A stretch of DNA of 64,000 nt from Mesorhizobium sp. (GTDB taxonomy: Bacteria; Pseudomonadota; Alphaproteobacteria; Rhizobiales; Rhizobiaceae): the NCBI RefSeq assembly GCF_004963255.1, contig NZ_SUGA01000007.1:124001-188000 (forward strand), written 5' to 3'. Shown here piece by piece: positions 44,503 to 56,775 of this stretch; the first letter of the stretch is position 1, and the number at the start of each line of letters is the position of its first letter. A program made the position numbers and the translations under genes. The notes under the pieces were generated by a model. The model saw nothing but the letters and a program-made list of their open reading frames with translations. It made no database searches and was not told the origin of the DNA.

Positions 44503-45504
44503 ATGCAACTTACTCTCGATCAGGCAACAGGCCTATGCCGGATGGCGGCGCTCGGCGCGGGCGCCAATGAGGAGGCGGCGCAGTCGCTGACCGCTTCGAT
44601 CATCGCAGCCGAAGCCGAGGGCCTGTCGACCGTCGGCCTGTCGCATTTCATCGACTATCTGGAGGCGCTCGAAGCCGGCCGCATCGACGGCAATGCCGAT
44701 CCGGTGATCACAAGGCCGGCGCTCGCCGTCTACCTCTCCGACGCGCGCGGCGGGCTTGCCCATACCGGCTTCGACCGCACGATTGACGACCTGGTCAAGG
44801 CGGCAAAACTGTTCGGCGTGTCGATCTTCTCGCAGAAGAACGCCTATACATGCGGCGCGCTCGGCTATTTCACCGGGCGGCTGGCCGAACAGGGGCTGGT
44901 GTCCTTCGCCGCCACCAACGGACCGGCGGTGCTTGCCGGCTCAGGCTCGGTCAAGCCGGTCTATTGCACCAACCCGATGTCCTTCGCCTCGCCGGCCGCC
45001 GACGGGCCGCCGCTGGTCATCGACCAGTCGTCGAGCGCGACAGCCTTCGTCAACATCCGCAAGGCGGCCGAGGACGGCAAGAAAATCCCCGAAGGCTGGG
45101 CGCTCGATGCCAGCGGCAATCCGACCACCGATCCGGCGGCGGCGATGAAGGGCGCGATGCTCGCCTTCGGCGGCCAGCGCGGCGCCAACATCGCTTTGAT
45201 GGTCGAGGTGCTGGCCGCCGGCATTTCCGGCGCCAACTGGTCGCTCGACGCGCCCTGGTTCACCGGCGGACCGGACAGCCCTGGCACCGGCCTTTTCGTT
45301 CTGGCCATCGAGCCCAAGCTGCTCGATCCGGATTTCGAGCAGCGCATGAAGGACCAGCTCGACCGGCTGCGGCGGCGTTATGGCGTGCATATTCCCGGAC
45401 GCTCGCGCGCCGAAGCCGCGGAGAAGGCAAAGGCGCGTGGCATCACCACGTCCAGGGCGGTTGTGCAGCGCATTTCGGAATTCGCCGAGCGTTACTCGGC
45501 CTGA
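44503..45504 (+). CDS. Ldh family oxidoreductase (malate/L-lactate or delta1-piperideine-2-carboxylate reductase type)
   Basis: NAD(P)-dependent enzyme of 333 residues in the Ldh2/DpkA family. Markers are AEAEGLSTVGLSHFIDYLE, VSIFSQKNAYTCGALGYFTG (active-site region), SFAATNGPAVLAGSGSVKP and GGQRGANIALMVEVLAAG. Family members reduce cyclic imines such as delta1-pyrroline-2-carboxylate or act on 2-hydroxy acids. Standing after a basic amino acid importer, the imine-reductase role (lysine, ornithine or proline breakdown) is more likely. The start is 18 bases after the inverted repeat. Confidence 0.87.
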   Translation: MQLTLDQATGLCRMAALGAGANEEAAQSLTASIIAAEAEGLSTVGLSHFIDYLEALEAGRIDGNADPVITRPALAVYLSDARGGLAHTGFDRTIDDLVKAAKLFGVSIFSQKNAYTCGALGYFTGRLAEQGLVSFAATNGPAVLAGSGSVKPVYCTNPMSFASPAADGPPLVIDQSSSATAFVNIRKAAEDGKKIPEGWALDASGNPTTDPAAAMKGAMLAFGGQRGANIALMVEVLAAGISGANWSLDAPWFTGGPDSPGTGLFVLAIEPKLLDPDFEQRMKDQLDRLRRRYGVHIPGRSRAEAAEKAKARGITTSRAVVQRISEFAERYSA

Positions 45505-45881
45505 TTTTTCCAACGCTATTGAACCTTTTCCCGACCTGACGCGACCCATATCCGGCGCCCCTCGCCGCGAGCCGCCTGGTTGGCTTCGTTCGGCTCGCGG
45601 TTGGCGGCGCCGCGCCGGGCGTTCAGGGCGGGGGCGGGCGTGCTTGCTTCACGCCACCTTGATACCGTCTCAGGTCAGGCCGCCTCGTTGGACCCTGTTT
45701 CGGCGTGGAACTGCCCGGAAAACCCCGCTTCGGCGGGGTTTTCTGTTTTCTTTCAAACGCGGCGGAGCGGCATTCCGGGCAAGTTCAAAAACAGGGCAAT
45801 GGCGACTTCCGGTCGCTCTTTGCCTTTGGCGAGAAACGGATTAAGAAACGGCTTCAGCCAAGCATTCGCGCGGAGCCCGTC
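45505..45881. other. non-coding gap with two strong hairpins; possible small RNA
   Basis: A 377-base stretch with no convincing gene. A perfect 10-bp stem CCGCGAGCCG/CGGCTCGCGG (45565-45574 with 45591-45600, 16-base loop) lies near the Ldh-family stop. A terminator with a TTCG loop lies at 45719-45742, 215 bases after that stop. The distance between them would fit a separately transcribed RNA of about 100-150 bases, but no promoter is clear. Confidence 0.4.
45719..45750 (+). terminator. rho-independent terminator with TTCG loop
   Basis: AAAACCCCGC (45719-45728), TTCG, then GCGGGGTTTT (45733-45742), followed by CTGTTTTC. Perfect 10-bp stem. It lies 132 bases before the NDUFA9-like gene, so it ends an upstream transcript, either the Ldh-family mRNA or a small RNA. 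Confidence 0.85.
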
Positions 45882-46865
45882 ATGACCGAAATTCTGCAGA
45901 CCCCCAAGCTCGTCGTCGTCTTCGGCGGCTCGGGCTTCGTCGGTCGCCATGTCGTCCGCGCCCTTGCCAAGCGCGGCTACCGCATCCGGGTCGCCTGCCG
46001 GCGGCCCGACCTTGCCGGCCACGTCCAGCCGCTCGGCAATGTCGGCCAGATCCAGCCGGTGCAGGCCAATGTGCGCGTGCGCTGGTCGGTCGACCGCGCC
46101 GTGCAGGGCGCCGACCATGTCGTCAACCTGGTCGCCATCCTGCATCAGACCGGCCGCCAGAAATTCGGCGCCGTGCACGATTTCGGTGCGCGCGCCGTCG
46201 CCGAGGCCGCACGCTCGGTCGGCGCCGGCCTCACCCACATCTCGGCGCTCGGCGCCGATCTCAATTCGCCATCCGACTATGCCCGCACCAAGGCGCTCGG
46301 CGAAAAGGCGGTGTTCGATACGATCGCCGACGCCGTCATCTTCCGCCCGTCGATCAATTTCGGGCCGGAGGACTCCTTCTTCAACCGCTTCGCCAACATG
46401 GCGCGCTACTCTCCGGTGCTGCCGCTGATCGGCGGCGGACAGAACAAGTTCCAGCCGGTCTATGTCGGCGACGTCGCCGAAGCGGTGGCGCGCTCGGTCG
46501 ACGGCAAGGTCAAGGGCGGCCAGGTCTATGAGCTCGGCGGCCCGCAGGTGCTGACCTTCAAGGAATGCATGGAAGAGCTGCTGACGGTCATCGAACGCCG
46601 CCGCCTCCTGGTGCCGGTGCCGTGGTGGGTGGCCAACATCCAGGCGTCGATCCTGCAGCTGCTGCCCAATCCGCTCCTGACCAAGGACCAGGTGCTGCAG
46701 CTGCGCGAGCACAATGTCGTTTCGGACGAAGCCGCCAAGGCCGCCAGGACGCTGACCGGCCTGGGCATCCAGCCGCAGGCGATCGCCACCATCCTGCCCA
46801 GCTATCTCTGGCGCTTCCGCGCCGCCGGCCAGTTCCAGCAGCGCCGGCCGATCGCCGACCGGTAA
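45882..46865 (+). CDS. complex I NDUFA9-family NAD-binding protein
   Basis: Extended-SDR-type protein of 327 residues. The dinucleotide loop is VVVFGGSGFVGRHVVRAL (residues 9-26), then VACRRPD, HISALGADLNSPSDYARTK (modified Tyr-Lys) and FRPSINFGPEDSFFNRF. This is the family of the accessory complex I subunit NDUFA9 and of ubiquinone-biosynthesis helpers such as CoqD-linked proteins. The bacterial role is not settled. ATG 45882 is preferred to a longer frame without homology. Confidence 0.87.
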   Translation: MTEILQTPKLVVVFGGSGFVGRHVVRALAKRGYRIRVACRRPDLAGHVQPLGNVGQIQPVQANVRVRWSVDRAVQGADHVVNLVAILHQTGRQKFGAVHDFGARAVAEAARSVGAGLTHISALGADLNSPSDYARTKALGEKAVFDTIADAVIFRPSINFGPEDSFFNRFANMARYSPVLPLIGGGQNKFQPVYVGDVAEAVARSVDGKVKGGQVYELGGPQVLTFKECMEELLTVIERRRLLVPVPWWVANIQASILQLLPNPLLTKDQVLQLREHNVVSDEAAKAARTLTGLGIQPQAIATILPSYLWRFRAAGQFQQRRPIADR

Positions 46866-46884
46866 CCGTGTCTCTTTGTTTTAC

Positions 46885-46928
46885 GCAATTCCGGACGGAA
46901 AACCGCTTCACACTTTTCCTGGAATTGC
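46885..46928. repeat. 44-bp palindromic repeat, copy D
   Basis: Same sequence as copy A at 20222 over the 44 bases, with GCAATTCC and GGAATTGC ends. It lies between the convergent NDUFA9-like and cytochrome P450 genes, ending 6 bases before the P450 stop. Confidence 0.85.
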
Positions 46929-46933
46929 TCTGA

Positions 46934-48304
46934 TCAGCCCCGGCGCGAGACCTGCATCGGCAGGCCGCCCTGCGGCTGCGTGGTGAGTTTCTGCACCGGC
47001 CATGGCTTGGTGTCGGAGGTCACGTCGAAGCGGAAGCGCGACAATAGGATCGCCAGCGCGATGATCGCTTCCTGCATGGCGAAGCTGGCGCCGATGCACA
47101 CACGCGGACCGGCGCCGAAAGGCAGGTACTGGAAGCGGTCGATCTTGTCGCGGTTTTCCGGATGGAAGCGCTCGGGCATGAAGGCGTCCGGCCTGTCCCA
47201 CAGCTTGCGGTGGCGATGCACGACCCAGGGCATCACCAGCACGGCGGCGTATTTCGGAATGTAGAGGCCGTTCCAGGTCTCCGGCTCGATCGGCTCGCGG
47301 TTGATCGAAGGCGCCGGCGGATAGAGCCTGAGCGCCTCCTCGAAAGCGGCACGGGTGAGCGGCATGGCATCCAGCCACTTGGTCGGATCGGGCTCGCGCG
47401 CCAGCACGGCGTCGATCTCCTGCTCGACCCTGTCGCGTTCCCAGGGCGCCTCGGCCAGGCAATAGATCGTCCAGCCCAGCGCTCGCGCCGTCGTCTCGTG
47501 GCCCGCGCCAATGAAGGTGATGATGTTGTCCTCGACTTCGGCGCGGGTCAGCCCGTCCGGCCCCTCGGCGCGCAGCAGAAGGGTGAGGAAATCCTGCGGC
47601 ACGCCGTCAGGATCGCGCTTCATCCGTTCTTCGCGCATCCTCACCGTGCCGGCGACGATGTTGCGGAAGTAGGCCATGGTCTTGCGGCCGCGGATGCGGG
47701 TGAGGCGCGGCAGCCATTCCGGAGCGCGCAGCAGGTCGAGCGGGTCGACGCGGCCCATGGTCTCGAACAGGCGGTCGATCTCCTTGGCGAAGCTGCCCGG
47801 CTCGCCGGCGATCTCGCCGGAGAACAGCGTCTCGGCCAGGATGTCGTAGGTGAGCAGCGTCATGTCATGCGCGACATCGGTCATGCCGCCCGCTTCATAG
47901 CGGGTGACGAATTCCAGCGTGCGCTTCAGCATCGGCGGAGCGAAACCGAAGATGTGGCGTGGCGTGAACACCGGCGCCATCGCCTTGCGCGAGCGCTTCC
48001 AGACCTCGCCCTCGGCGGTCAGCAGCCCGTCGCGCAGGATCGGTCGCAGGATCAGCTGGCGCACCGTCGCCATCTTGTAGTTTTTGGCGTTGTCGATCAG
48101 CACGTGGCGGATGAGGCCGGGATCGTTGGCGACGATCAGATGTCCGCCGACGCCATTCGCCGAAATCCAGGGCTCGTTGTAGGTGTGCTCGCCCCACAAT
48201 TCGAGCGGGTTGCGGTAGACGATGCGCATCATCTCCAGCGTCGAAGGCGGCTCAGTGCGCGGCTTTGGCGCCGGCGGCACGAAAGGGGCGGGCTTGGTGT
48301 CCAT
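46934..48304 (-). CDS. cytochrome P450
   Basis: Heme monooxygenase of 456 residues, soluble (no N-terminal anchor). The oxygen-binding I-helix is FIGAGHETTARALGWT near residue 255, the K-helix is FEEALRLYPPAP (ExxR), the meander ends PERFHPENR, and the heme-binding loop FGAGPRVCIGASF holds the ligand cysteine near residue 400. ATG 48304 with GGAG upstream is chosen; a longer frame adds 38 residues of no homology. Substrate unknown. The length and start resemble fatty-acid or terpene type rhizobial P450s. No ferredoxin partner is nearby. Confidence 0.93.
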   Translation of the reverse strand: MDTKPAPFVPPAPKPRTEPPSTLEMMRIVYRNPLELWGEHTYNEPWISANGVGGHLIVANDPGLIRHVLIDNAKNYKMATVRQLILRPILRDGLLTAEGEVWKRSRKAMAPVFTPRHIFGFAPPMLKRTLEFVTRYEAGGMTDVAHDMTLLTYDILAETLFSGEIAGEPGSFAKEIDRLFETMGRVDPLDLLRAPEWLPRLTRIRGRKTMAYFRNIVAGTVRMREERMKRDPDGVPQDFLTLLLRAEGPDGLTRAEVEDNIITFIGAGHETTARALGWTIYCLAEAPWERDRVEQEIDAVLAREPDPTKWLDAMPLTRAAFEEALRLYPPAPSINREPIEPETWNGLYIPKYAAVLVMPWVVHRHRKLWDRPDAFMPERFHPENRDKIDRFQYLPFGAGPRVCIGASFAMQEAIIALAILLSRFRFDVTSDTKPWPVQKLTTQPQGGLPMQVSRRG

Positions 48305-48487
48305 GAAGATGCTCCGCTGACAGCGGTGAATGTAGTGCCCGACAAGGCCGGCGTCCATGCGACCGGACGGCAGCACACTGCCGCGCCATCTCGCCGGAAT
48401 GTGACCGGCATCAGCCAATAGCTGCTTGTTGCCGGCGGCAGCCTGCGTTAGTCACCAATGGATACCGCCAAGCAAGGAGTCCTCCCC

Positions 48488-51783
<3,296 letters not shown>

Positions 51784-51807
51784 GCGCACCTACACACTCA
51801 AAAAGAG

Positions 51808-51836
51808 AGGCCCGGCGTTTGCCGGGCCTTTCTTTT
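51808..51836. terminator. bidirectional terminator between gyrB and pntB
   Basis: AGGCCCGGC (51808-51816) and GCCGGGCCT (51821-51829) pair perfectly around GTTT. An A-rich run precedes and a T-rich run (TTCTTTTT) follows, so it can end transcripts of both convergent operons. Confidence 0.92.
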
Positions 51837-51854
51837 TGAAGCCTGCAATCAAGC

Positions 51855-53252
<1,398 letters not shown>

Positions 53253-53253
53253 G

Positions 53254-53676
53254 TCACTTTTCCTTCTTCTTGTACATGGCGAGCATGCGCTGGGTGACCA
53301 GGAAGCCGCCGAAGATATTGACCGAGACCAGCACCAGCGCGACGAAGCCGAAGCCCGCCGCAAGGCCGGAAGCGGCAATGCCGACGGCGAGCAGCGCGCC
53401 GACGACGATGACCGAGGAGATTGCGTTGGTGACGGCCATCAGCGGCGTGTGCAGCGCCGGGGTCACCGACCACACGACATAATAGCCGACGAAGATTGCC
53501 AGCACGAAGATGGCGAAGCGGAAGACGAAGGGATCGATGGCGCCGCCCGAGAGCGCATGCGCGGCGTTGCCGGCGGCCTCGGCGCCTGCAGGCGCGTTGG
53601 CAAGATCCTGCACCGCCAGCCGCACGGCGGCGGTCGCCTGGTCGAGTTGGTCGAGGGCTTTCTGCAAGGCGTCCAT
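53254..53676 (-). CDS. NAD(P) transhydrogenase, alpha-2 subunit (PntAB)
   Basis: Membrane part of the alpha subunit, 140 residues. An N-terminal helix ([18 protein letters not shown]) and an Ala-rich linker lead to four hydrophobic segments ([54 protein letters not shown]). It ends [12 protein letters not shown]. Alphaproteobacteria encode this part as its own gene, unlike E. coli. ATG 53676 overlaps the pntA1 stop (TGATG); a GTG one codon earlier is equally possible. Confidence 0.93.
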   Translation of the reverse strand: MDALQKALDQLDQATAAVRLAVQDLANAPAGAEAAGNAAHALSGGAIDPFVFRFAIFVLAIFVGYYVVWSVTPALHTPLMAVTNAISSVIVVGALLAVGIAASGLAAGFGFVALVLVSVNIFGGFLVTQRMLAMYKKKEK

Positions 53677-54926
53677 CACGCGGTCCCCTTAGGCTTGGCT
53701 GCGGCCTTCTTCCTTGCCGCCGGCTTCGCGGCGGCATCGGCAACCATGGTCGTCGCCGGAATGGCCGCCGGCGCGGTGCGCGGCTCCTCCACCGCCTTGG
53801 CGAAGGCAGGATGCACGACTTGGCCGCCATCGGTCAGCATCGTCGCCTTGACCAGTTCGTCGTCGCGCTTGATGGCGAGCGTCTTGGTCGTCTTGTCGAC
53901 CATCGTCTCGAGGAAGGCGTAAAGGTTCTTGGCGTAGAGCAGCGAGGCCGAGGCCGCGACACGGCCAGGCACGTTGAGATGGCCGACGATCTTGACGCCG
54001 TTCCCGGTCGTCACGACCTTGCCGGGAACCGCGCCCTCGACATTGCCGCCGCGCTCGACCGCAAGATCGACGATCACCGAGCCCGGCTTCATCGAGGCGA
54101 CCATGGCGGCAGAGACCAGCTTCGGCGCCGGCCGTCCTGGGATCAGCGCGGTGGTGATGACGATATCCTGCTTGGCGATGTGCTCGGCCGTCAGCGCCGC
54201 CTGCTTGGCCTGGTATTCCTTCGACATTTCCTTGGCATAGCCGCCGGCGGTCTCGGCCGCCTTGAACTCCTCGTCCTCGACCGCCAGGAACTTCGCGCCG
54301 AGCGACTGCACCTGCTCCTTCACCGCCGGGCGAACGTCGGTGGCGGTGACCACGGCGCCGAGACGGCGCGCGGTGGCGATCGCCTGCAGACCGGCGACGC
54401 CGACGCCCATGATGAAGGTCTTGGCCGCCGGCACGGTGCCAGCCGCCGTCATCATCATCGGCAATGCGCGATCATATTCGGCCGCGGCGTCGATCACCGC
54501 CTGGTAGCCGGCAAGGTTGGCCTGCGAGGACAGCACGTCCATCACCTGTGCGCGAGTGATGCGCGGCATGAATTCCATGGAAAAAGCGGTGATGCCGGCC
54601 TTGGCCATCGCGGCCACCGCGGCATCGTTGCCATAGGGGTCCATGATGGCGATGACGGCAGCACCCGGCTTGTAGCCCTTCAGCTCGGCATCGGTTGGCC
54701 GGCGCACTTTCAGCACCACGTCGGCCTTCTTGGCGTCGGCCGCCGTGCCGATCGCGGCACCCACCGCGGCAAAATCCTGGTCGGGGATGCGGGAGCCGAG
54801 ACCGGCGCCCTTCTCGACGATCACGTCGAAGCCGAGGCCAGCCAGACGTTTGACCGTCTCCGGCGAGGCCGCGACGCGCGGCTCGTTCGGGTCAAGCTCA
54901 CGAGGGATGAACACTATTTGTCCCAC
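53676..54926 (-). CDS. pntA: Re/Si-specific NAD(P)(+) transhydrogenase, alpha-1 subunit
   Basis: Soluble NAD(H)-binding subunit of 416 residues. The alanine dehydrogenase/PNT fold shows [19 protein letters not shown] at the start, [12 protein letters not shown], the NAD loop [20 protein letters not shown] near residue 175, and [16 protein letters not shown] Lys/Ala/Pro-rich tail follows residue 370. GTG 54926 ([11 protein letters not shown]) is chosen with AAAGGAT upstream; a longer frame adds 12 residues. First gene of the pntA1 - pntA2 - pntB operon. Confidence 0.95.
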   Translation of the reverse strand: MGQIVFIPRELDPNEPRVAASPETVKRLAGLGFDVIVEKGAGLGSRIPDQDFAAVGAAIGTAADAKKADVVLKVRRPTDAELKGYKPGAAVIAIMDPYGNDAAVAAMAKAGITAFSMEFMPRITRAQVMDVLSSQANLAGYQAVIDAAAEYDRALPMMMTAAGTVPAAKTFIMGVGVAGLQAIATARRLGAVVTATDVRPAVKEQVQSLGAKFLAVEDEEFKAAETAGGYAKEMSKEYQAKQAALTAEHIAKQDIVITTALIPGRPAPKLVSAAMVASMKPGSVIVDLAVERGGNVEGAVPGKVVTTGNGVKIVGHLNVPGRVAASASLLYAKNLYAFLETMVDKTTKTLAIKRDDELVKATMLTDGGQVVHPAFAKAVEEPRTAPAAIPATTMVADAAAKPAARKKAAAKPKGTA

Positions 54927-55011
54927 CGGACGATCCTTTCGGCTGGAACCTTGATTACGCAAGGCGTCGGCCGGACGTCCGGCGACGTCGAGGGCGATGG
55001 GCTTGGGAAGT

Positions 55012-55236
55012 CTACCGCAGAATGAGAGTGCCGATGGCCGTGATCAGGATGAACACGATGAGGCCCGAGAAGAAGCCGCCGACGAAGAAGCCGAAGGCCA
55101 TGGCGATGAGGATGGCGGCGCAGACCAGCGAGCCGTATTTGGCAAGGCCGAGGAAGGCCTTATAGGTGCGGTCGTGCTCGGCATAGTCCATCTGCGCGCC
55201 AAGCTCGACCGGACCGGCGGGCGTGTGATCAGCCAT
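55012..55236 (-). CDS. aa3-type cytochrome c oxidase subunit IV
   Basis: Small membrane protein of 74 residues. The N-terminal amphipathic part (PVELGAQMDYAEHDRTYKAF) is characteristic. It is followed by two adjacent helices at about 35-52 and 55-73 (VCAAILIAMAFGFFVGG, GLIVFILITAIGTLIL). It associates with the aa3 oxidase in alphaproteobacteria. ATG 55236 follows GAAGGGG. It lies upstream of pntA on the same strand, 85 bases away. Confidence 0.92.
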   Translation of the reverse strand: MADHTPAGPVELGAQMDYAEHDRTYKAFLGLAKYGSLVCAAILIAMAFGFFVGGFFSGLIVFILITAIGTLILR

Positions 55237-55386
55237 GGAAGTACCCCTTCGAAAAAGCCTTTGAGGCACATAGCGAAAAGCCGAACCAAGAGCAATGGCG
55301 CTATTGCCGCACAGCCTGCGACAACAGCCTCAAATGAAAGTTGAAATCGAACGGCGCCCCCCCCCGCCCGCGCGGCAACGGGGACT

Positions 55387-55536
55387 TCAGCCGGCGAGTT
55401 GGGGAAAAAGGCCGAGCAGGCCGACAACGATCAGGTAAAGCGCGACGATGTAGTTGAGGAGCCGCGGCATCACCAGGATCAGCACGCCGGCGATCAGCGA
55501 GATCAGCGGCGTCAGCGCGATCGAATGAATGGTCAT
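55387..55536 (-). CDS. DUF3096 family small membrane protein
   Basis: A 49-residue reading frame MTIHSIALTPLISLIAGV then LILVMPRLLNYIVALYLIVVG and GLFPQLAG. Two membrane helices joined by PRLLNY match the DUF3096 pattern. AAAGGA lies 8-13 bases before the ATG at 55536. Function unknown; it is monocistronic. Confidence 0.85.
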   Translation of the reverse strand: MTIHSIALTPLISLIAGVLILVMPRLLNYIVALYLIVVGLLGLFPQLAG

Positions 55537-55597
55537 GTCGCGATCCTTTCATTTGGCAAGCGATCGCCCGTCAGACGGTTGCGGAGCTTGTCGTGAC

Positions 55598-55639
55598 GTA
55601 ATTCCGGCCGGAAAACCGCTCACACTTTCCTGGAATTGC
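55598..55639. repeat. 44-bp palindromic repeat, copy E (degenerate)
   Basis: The family ends read GTAATTCC and GGAATTGC, with GGCCGGAAAACCGC in the core and two bases missing. It is the most diverged copy, between the DUF3096 gene and the FeeM-like gene. Confidence 0.75.
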
Positions 55640-55679
55640 TTGCTGACGCCGCAGCCGGCAGAAGGTTCATGGCCCGCGT

Positions 55680-56441
55680 TCAGGCAGCGGCGCGATAGTA
55701 TTTAGCCGTCGGCACAATGGAGAGGGGCGTCAGCCGGTTGATGGCCGGATTGCCGAACATCAGCCGCTGCTCCATCGGCGTCGATCTGAAGAACGGCAAT
55801 CGTTTGAGCGTCAGGCGCATGTTTTCGCCGGCCGGTATTTCGAACAGTGCGAGCGGGGGAAGAACGCCCGGAAATGCTTTAGCCTCTGTCCTCTGCACGG
55901 CCTGAAAGTAACGAACGTAAAAAGAGGAATGCTCCATCTTGACCGGCGTCAGCACCGAGTCCTGGCCGAAGTAGCAGGAGGCGACCATGGCGATCCTGAG
56001 CGTCAGGAAAGGCAGCACCCCCGGCGCCGGGGCGCTGTCTGGGTCGGCTGCGAAGCGGGTTCCGTCAATGAAGGTTTCGCCGCGGGCGAGCCGTGGAAGC
56101 AAGACTTCGGGATAGGCATCGACCGAAGGCGAGTATGGCTGCGCACTGGTAATGTAATGGAAACGCAGTGTGCTGACCAATTGGTCATAGCAATAGACAC
56201 CGAACCGATAGGCGTTGGGTAGATTATCCCAGCGATCCTCGAACATCCCACTCGCGATCGGACCACACATACCTGAGCGCCGATAGGAATTGTAGCGGAG
56301 CCGATAGATCGCCTCCTGATCTTCACCCCCCGTGATGAGGCGATATTCGACATGATCCAGCAGTTCCATCATCGACCGGTTGAGCGCGGAGTCCATCCTC
56401 GCGCTGGCGTCGGCCGACGCACTCTTCCTCGCAGCATCCAT
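55680..56441 (-). CDS. FeeM-like N-acyl amino acid synthase domain protein
   Basis: A protein of 253 residues in the autoinducer-synthase/GNAT-like fold. Markers are EAIYRLRYNSYRRSGM near residue 45, DRWDNLPNAYRFGVYCYDQLVS, and SPSVDAYPEVLLPRLARGET leading to DGTRFAAD. The layout follows FeeM, which joins fatty acyl groups from acyl carrier protein to amino acids. The PAFLTLR-type helix and LKRLPFFRSTPMEQRLMFGN complete it. ATG 56441 with GAGGA upstream is chosen over an ATG 19 codons earlier. It is downstream of a PAS-GGDEF-EAL gene on the same strand but separated by 334 bases. The product is unknown; a signalling lipid is a reasonable inference. Confidence 0.8.
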   Translation of the reverse strand: MDAARKSASADASARMDSALNRSMMELLDHVEYRLITGGEDQEAIYRLRYNSYRRSGMCGPIASGMFEDRWDNLPNAYRFGVYCYDQLVSTLRFHYITSAQPYSPSVDAYPEVLLPRLARGETFIDGTRFAADPDSAPAPGVLPFLTLRIAMVASCYFGQDSVLTPVKMEHSSFYVRYFQAVQRTEAKAFPGVLPPLALFEIPAGENMRLTLKRLPFFRSTPMEQRLMFGNPAINRLTPLSIVPTAKYYRAAA

Positions 56442-56775
56442 TGTCAGTCCTCGAATTCCGCCTGCGACTAAGGCTATTCGAGTTGAAATGAGACACAAGC
56501 TGAAAATTCGATATTGCTGATTTACCTCTTGTTAACCTTAATGCCGGGCGCCCAATTTCGCTGATCATGCGCGAGAAAAGCAAATCCCGACGCGAGCGAC
56601 CTCTAATGCCAACCGGTTATAATCGATGAAGTCATTTCGAATTCAGAGCTTCGAAAGCGCCGAGCATGCCCAGCCTACACTTGTCCTGTAGCGCCAATAT
56701 ATTTGGCGGGCCCCTCAATAGGGGCCGTAATTCTGCGAAGTGGAAGCCGTTTTGCGCTTTGCCCGGGAAATCCGG
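56442..56775. other. non-coding gap between the GGDEF-EAL and FeeM-like genes
   Basis: A 334-base stretch with no gene. Two hairpins adjoin, CGCCAA-TATAT-TTGGCG (56692-56708) and GGCCCCT-CAAT-AGGGGCC (56709-56726), about 50 bases after the GGDEF-EAL stop. The remainder is relatively AT-rich (around 56470-56560) and probably contains the FeeM-like promoter. Confidence 0.5.
56692..56726 (-). terminator. tandem hairpins downstream of the GGDEF-EAL gene
   Basis: On the minus strand GGCCCCT-ATTG-AGGGGCC comes first, then CGCCAA-ATATA-TTGGCG. They begin 50 bases after the stop. No T tract, so they may be a weak terminator or, for the AT-centred one, a protein-binding site. Confidence 0.4.

Noticed and set aside
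55350..55385. C-rich homopolymer near 55360 as a possible phase-variation tract
   Set aside because: It is not inside or just before a coding region whose frame or promoter it could switch; the DUF3096 frame ends at 55387.
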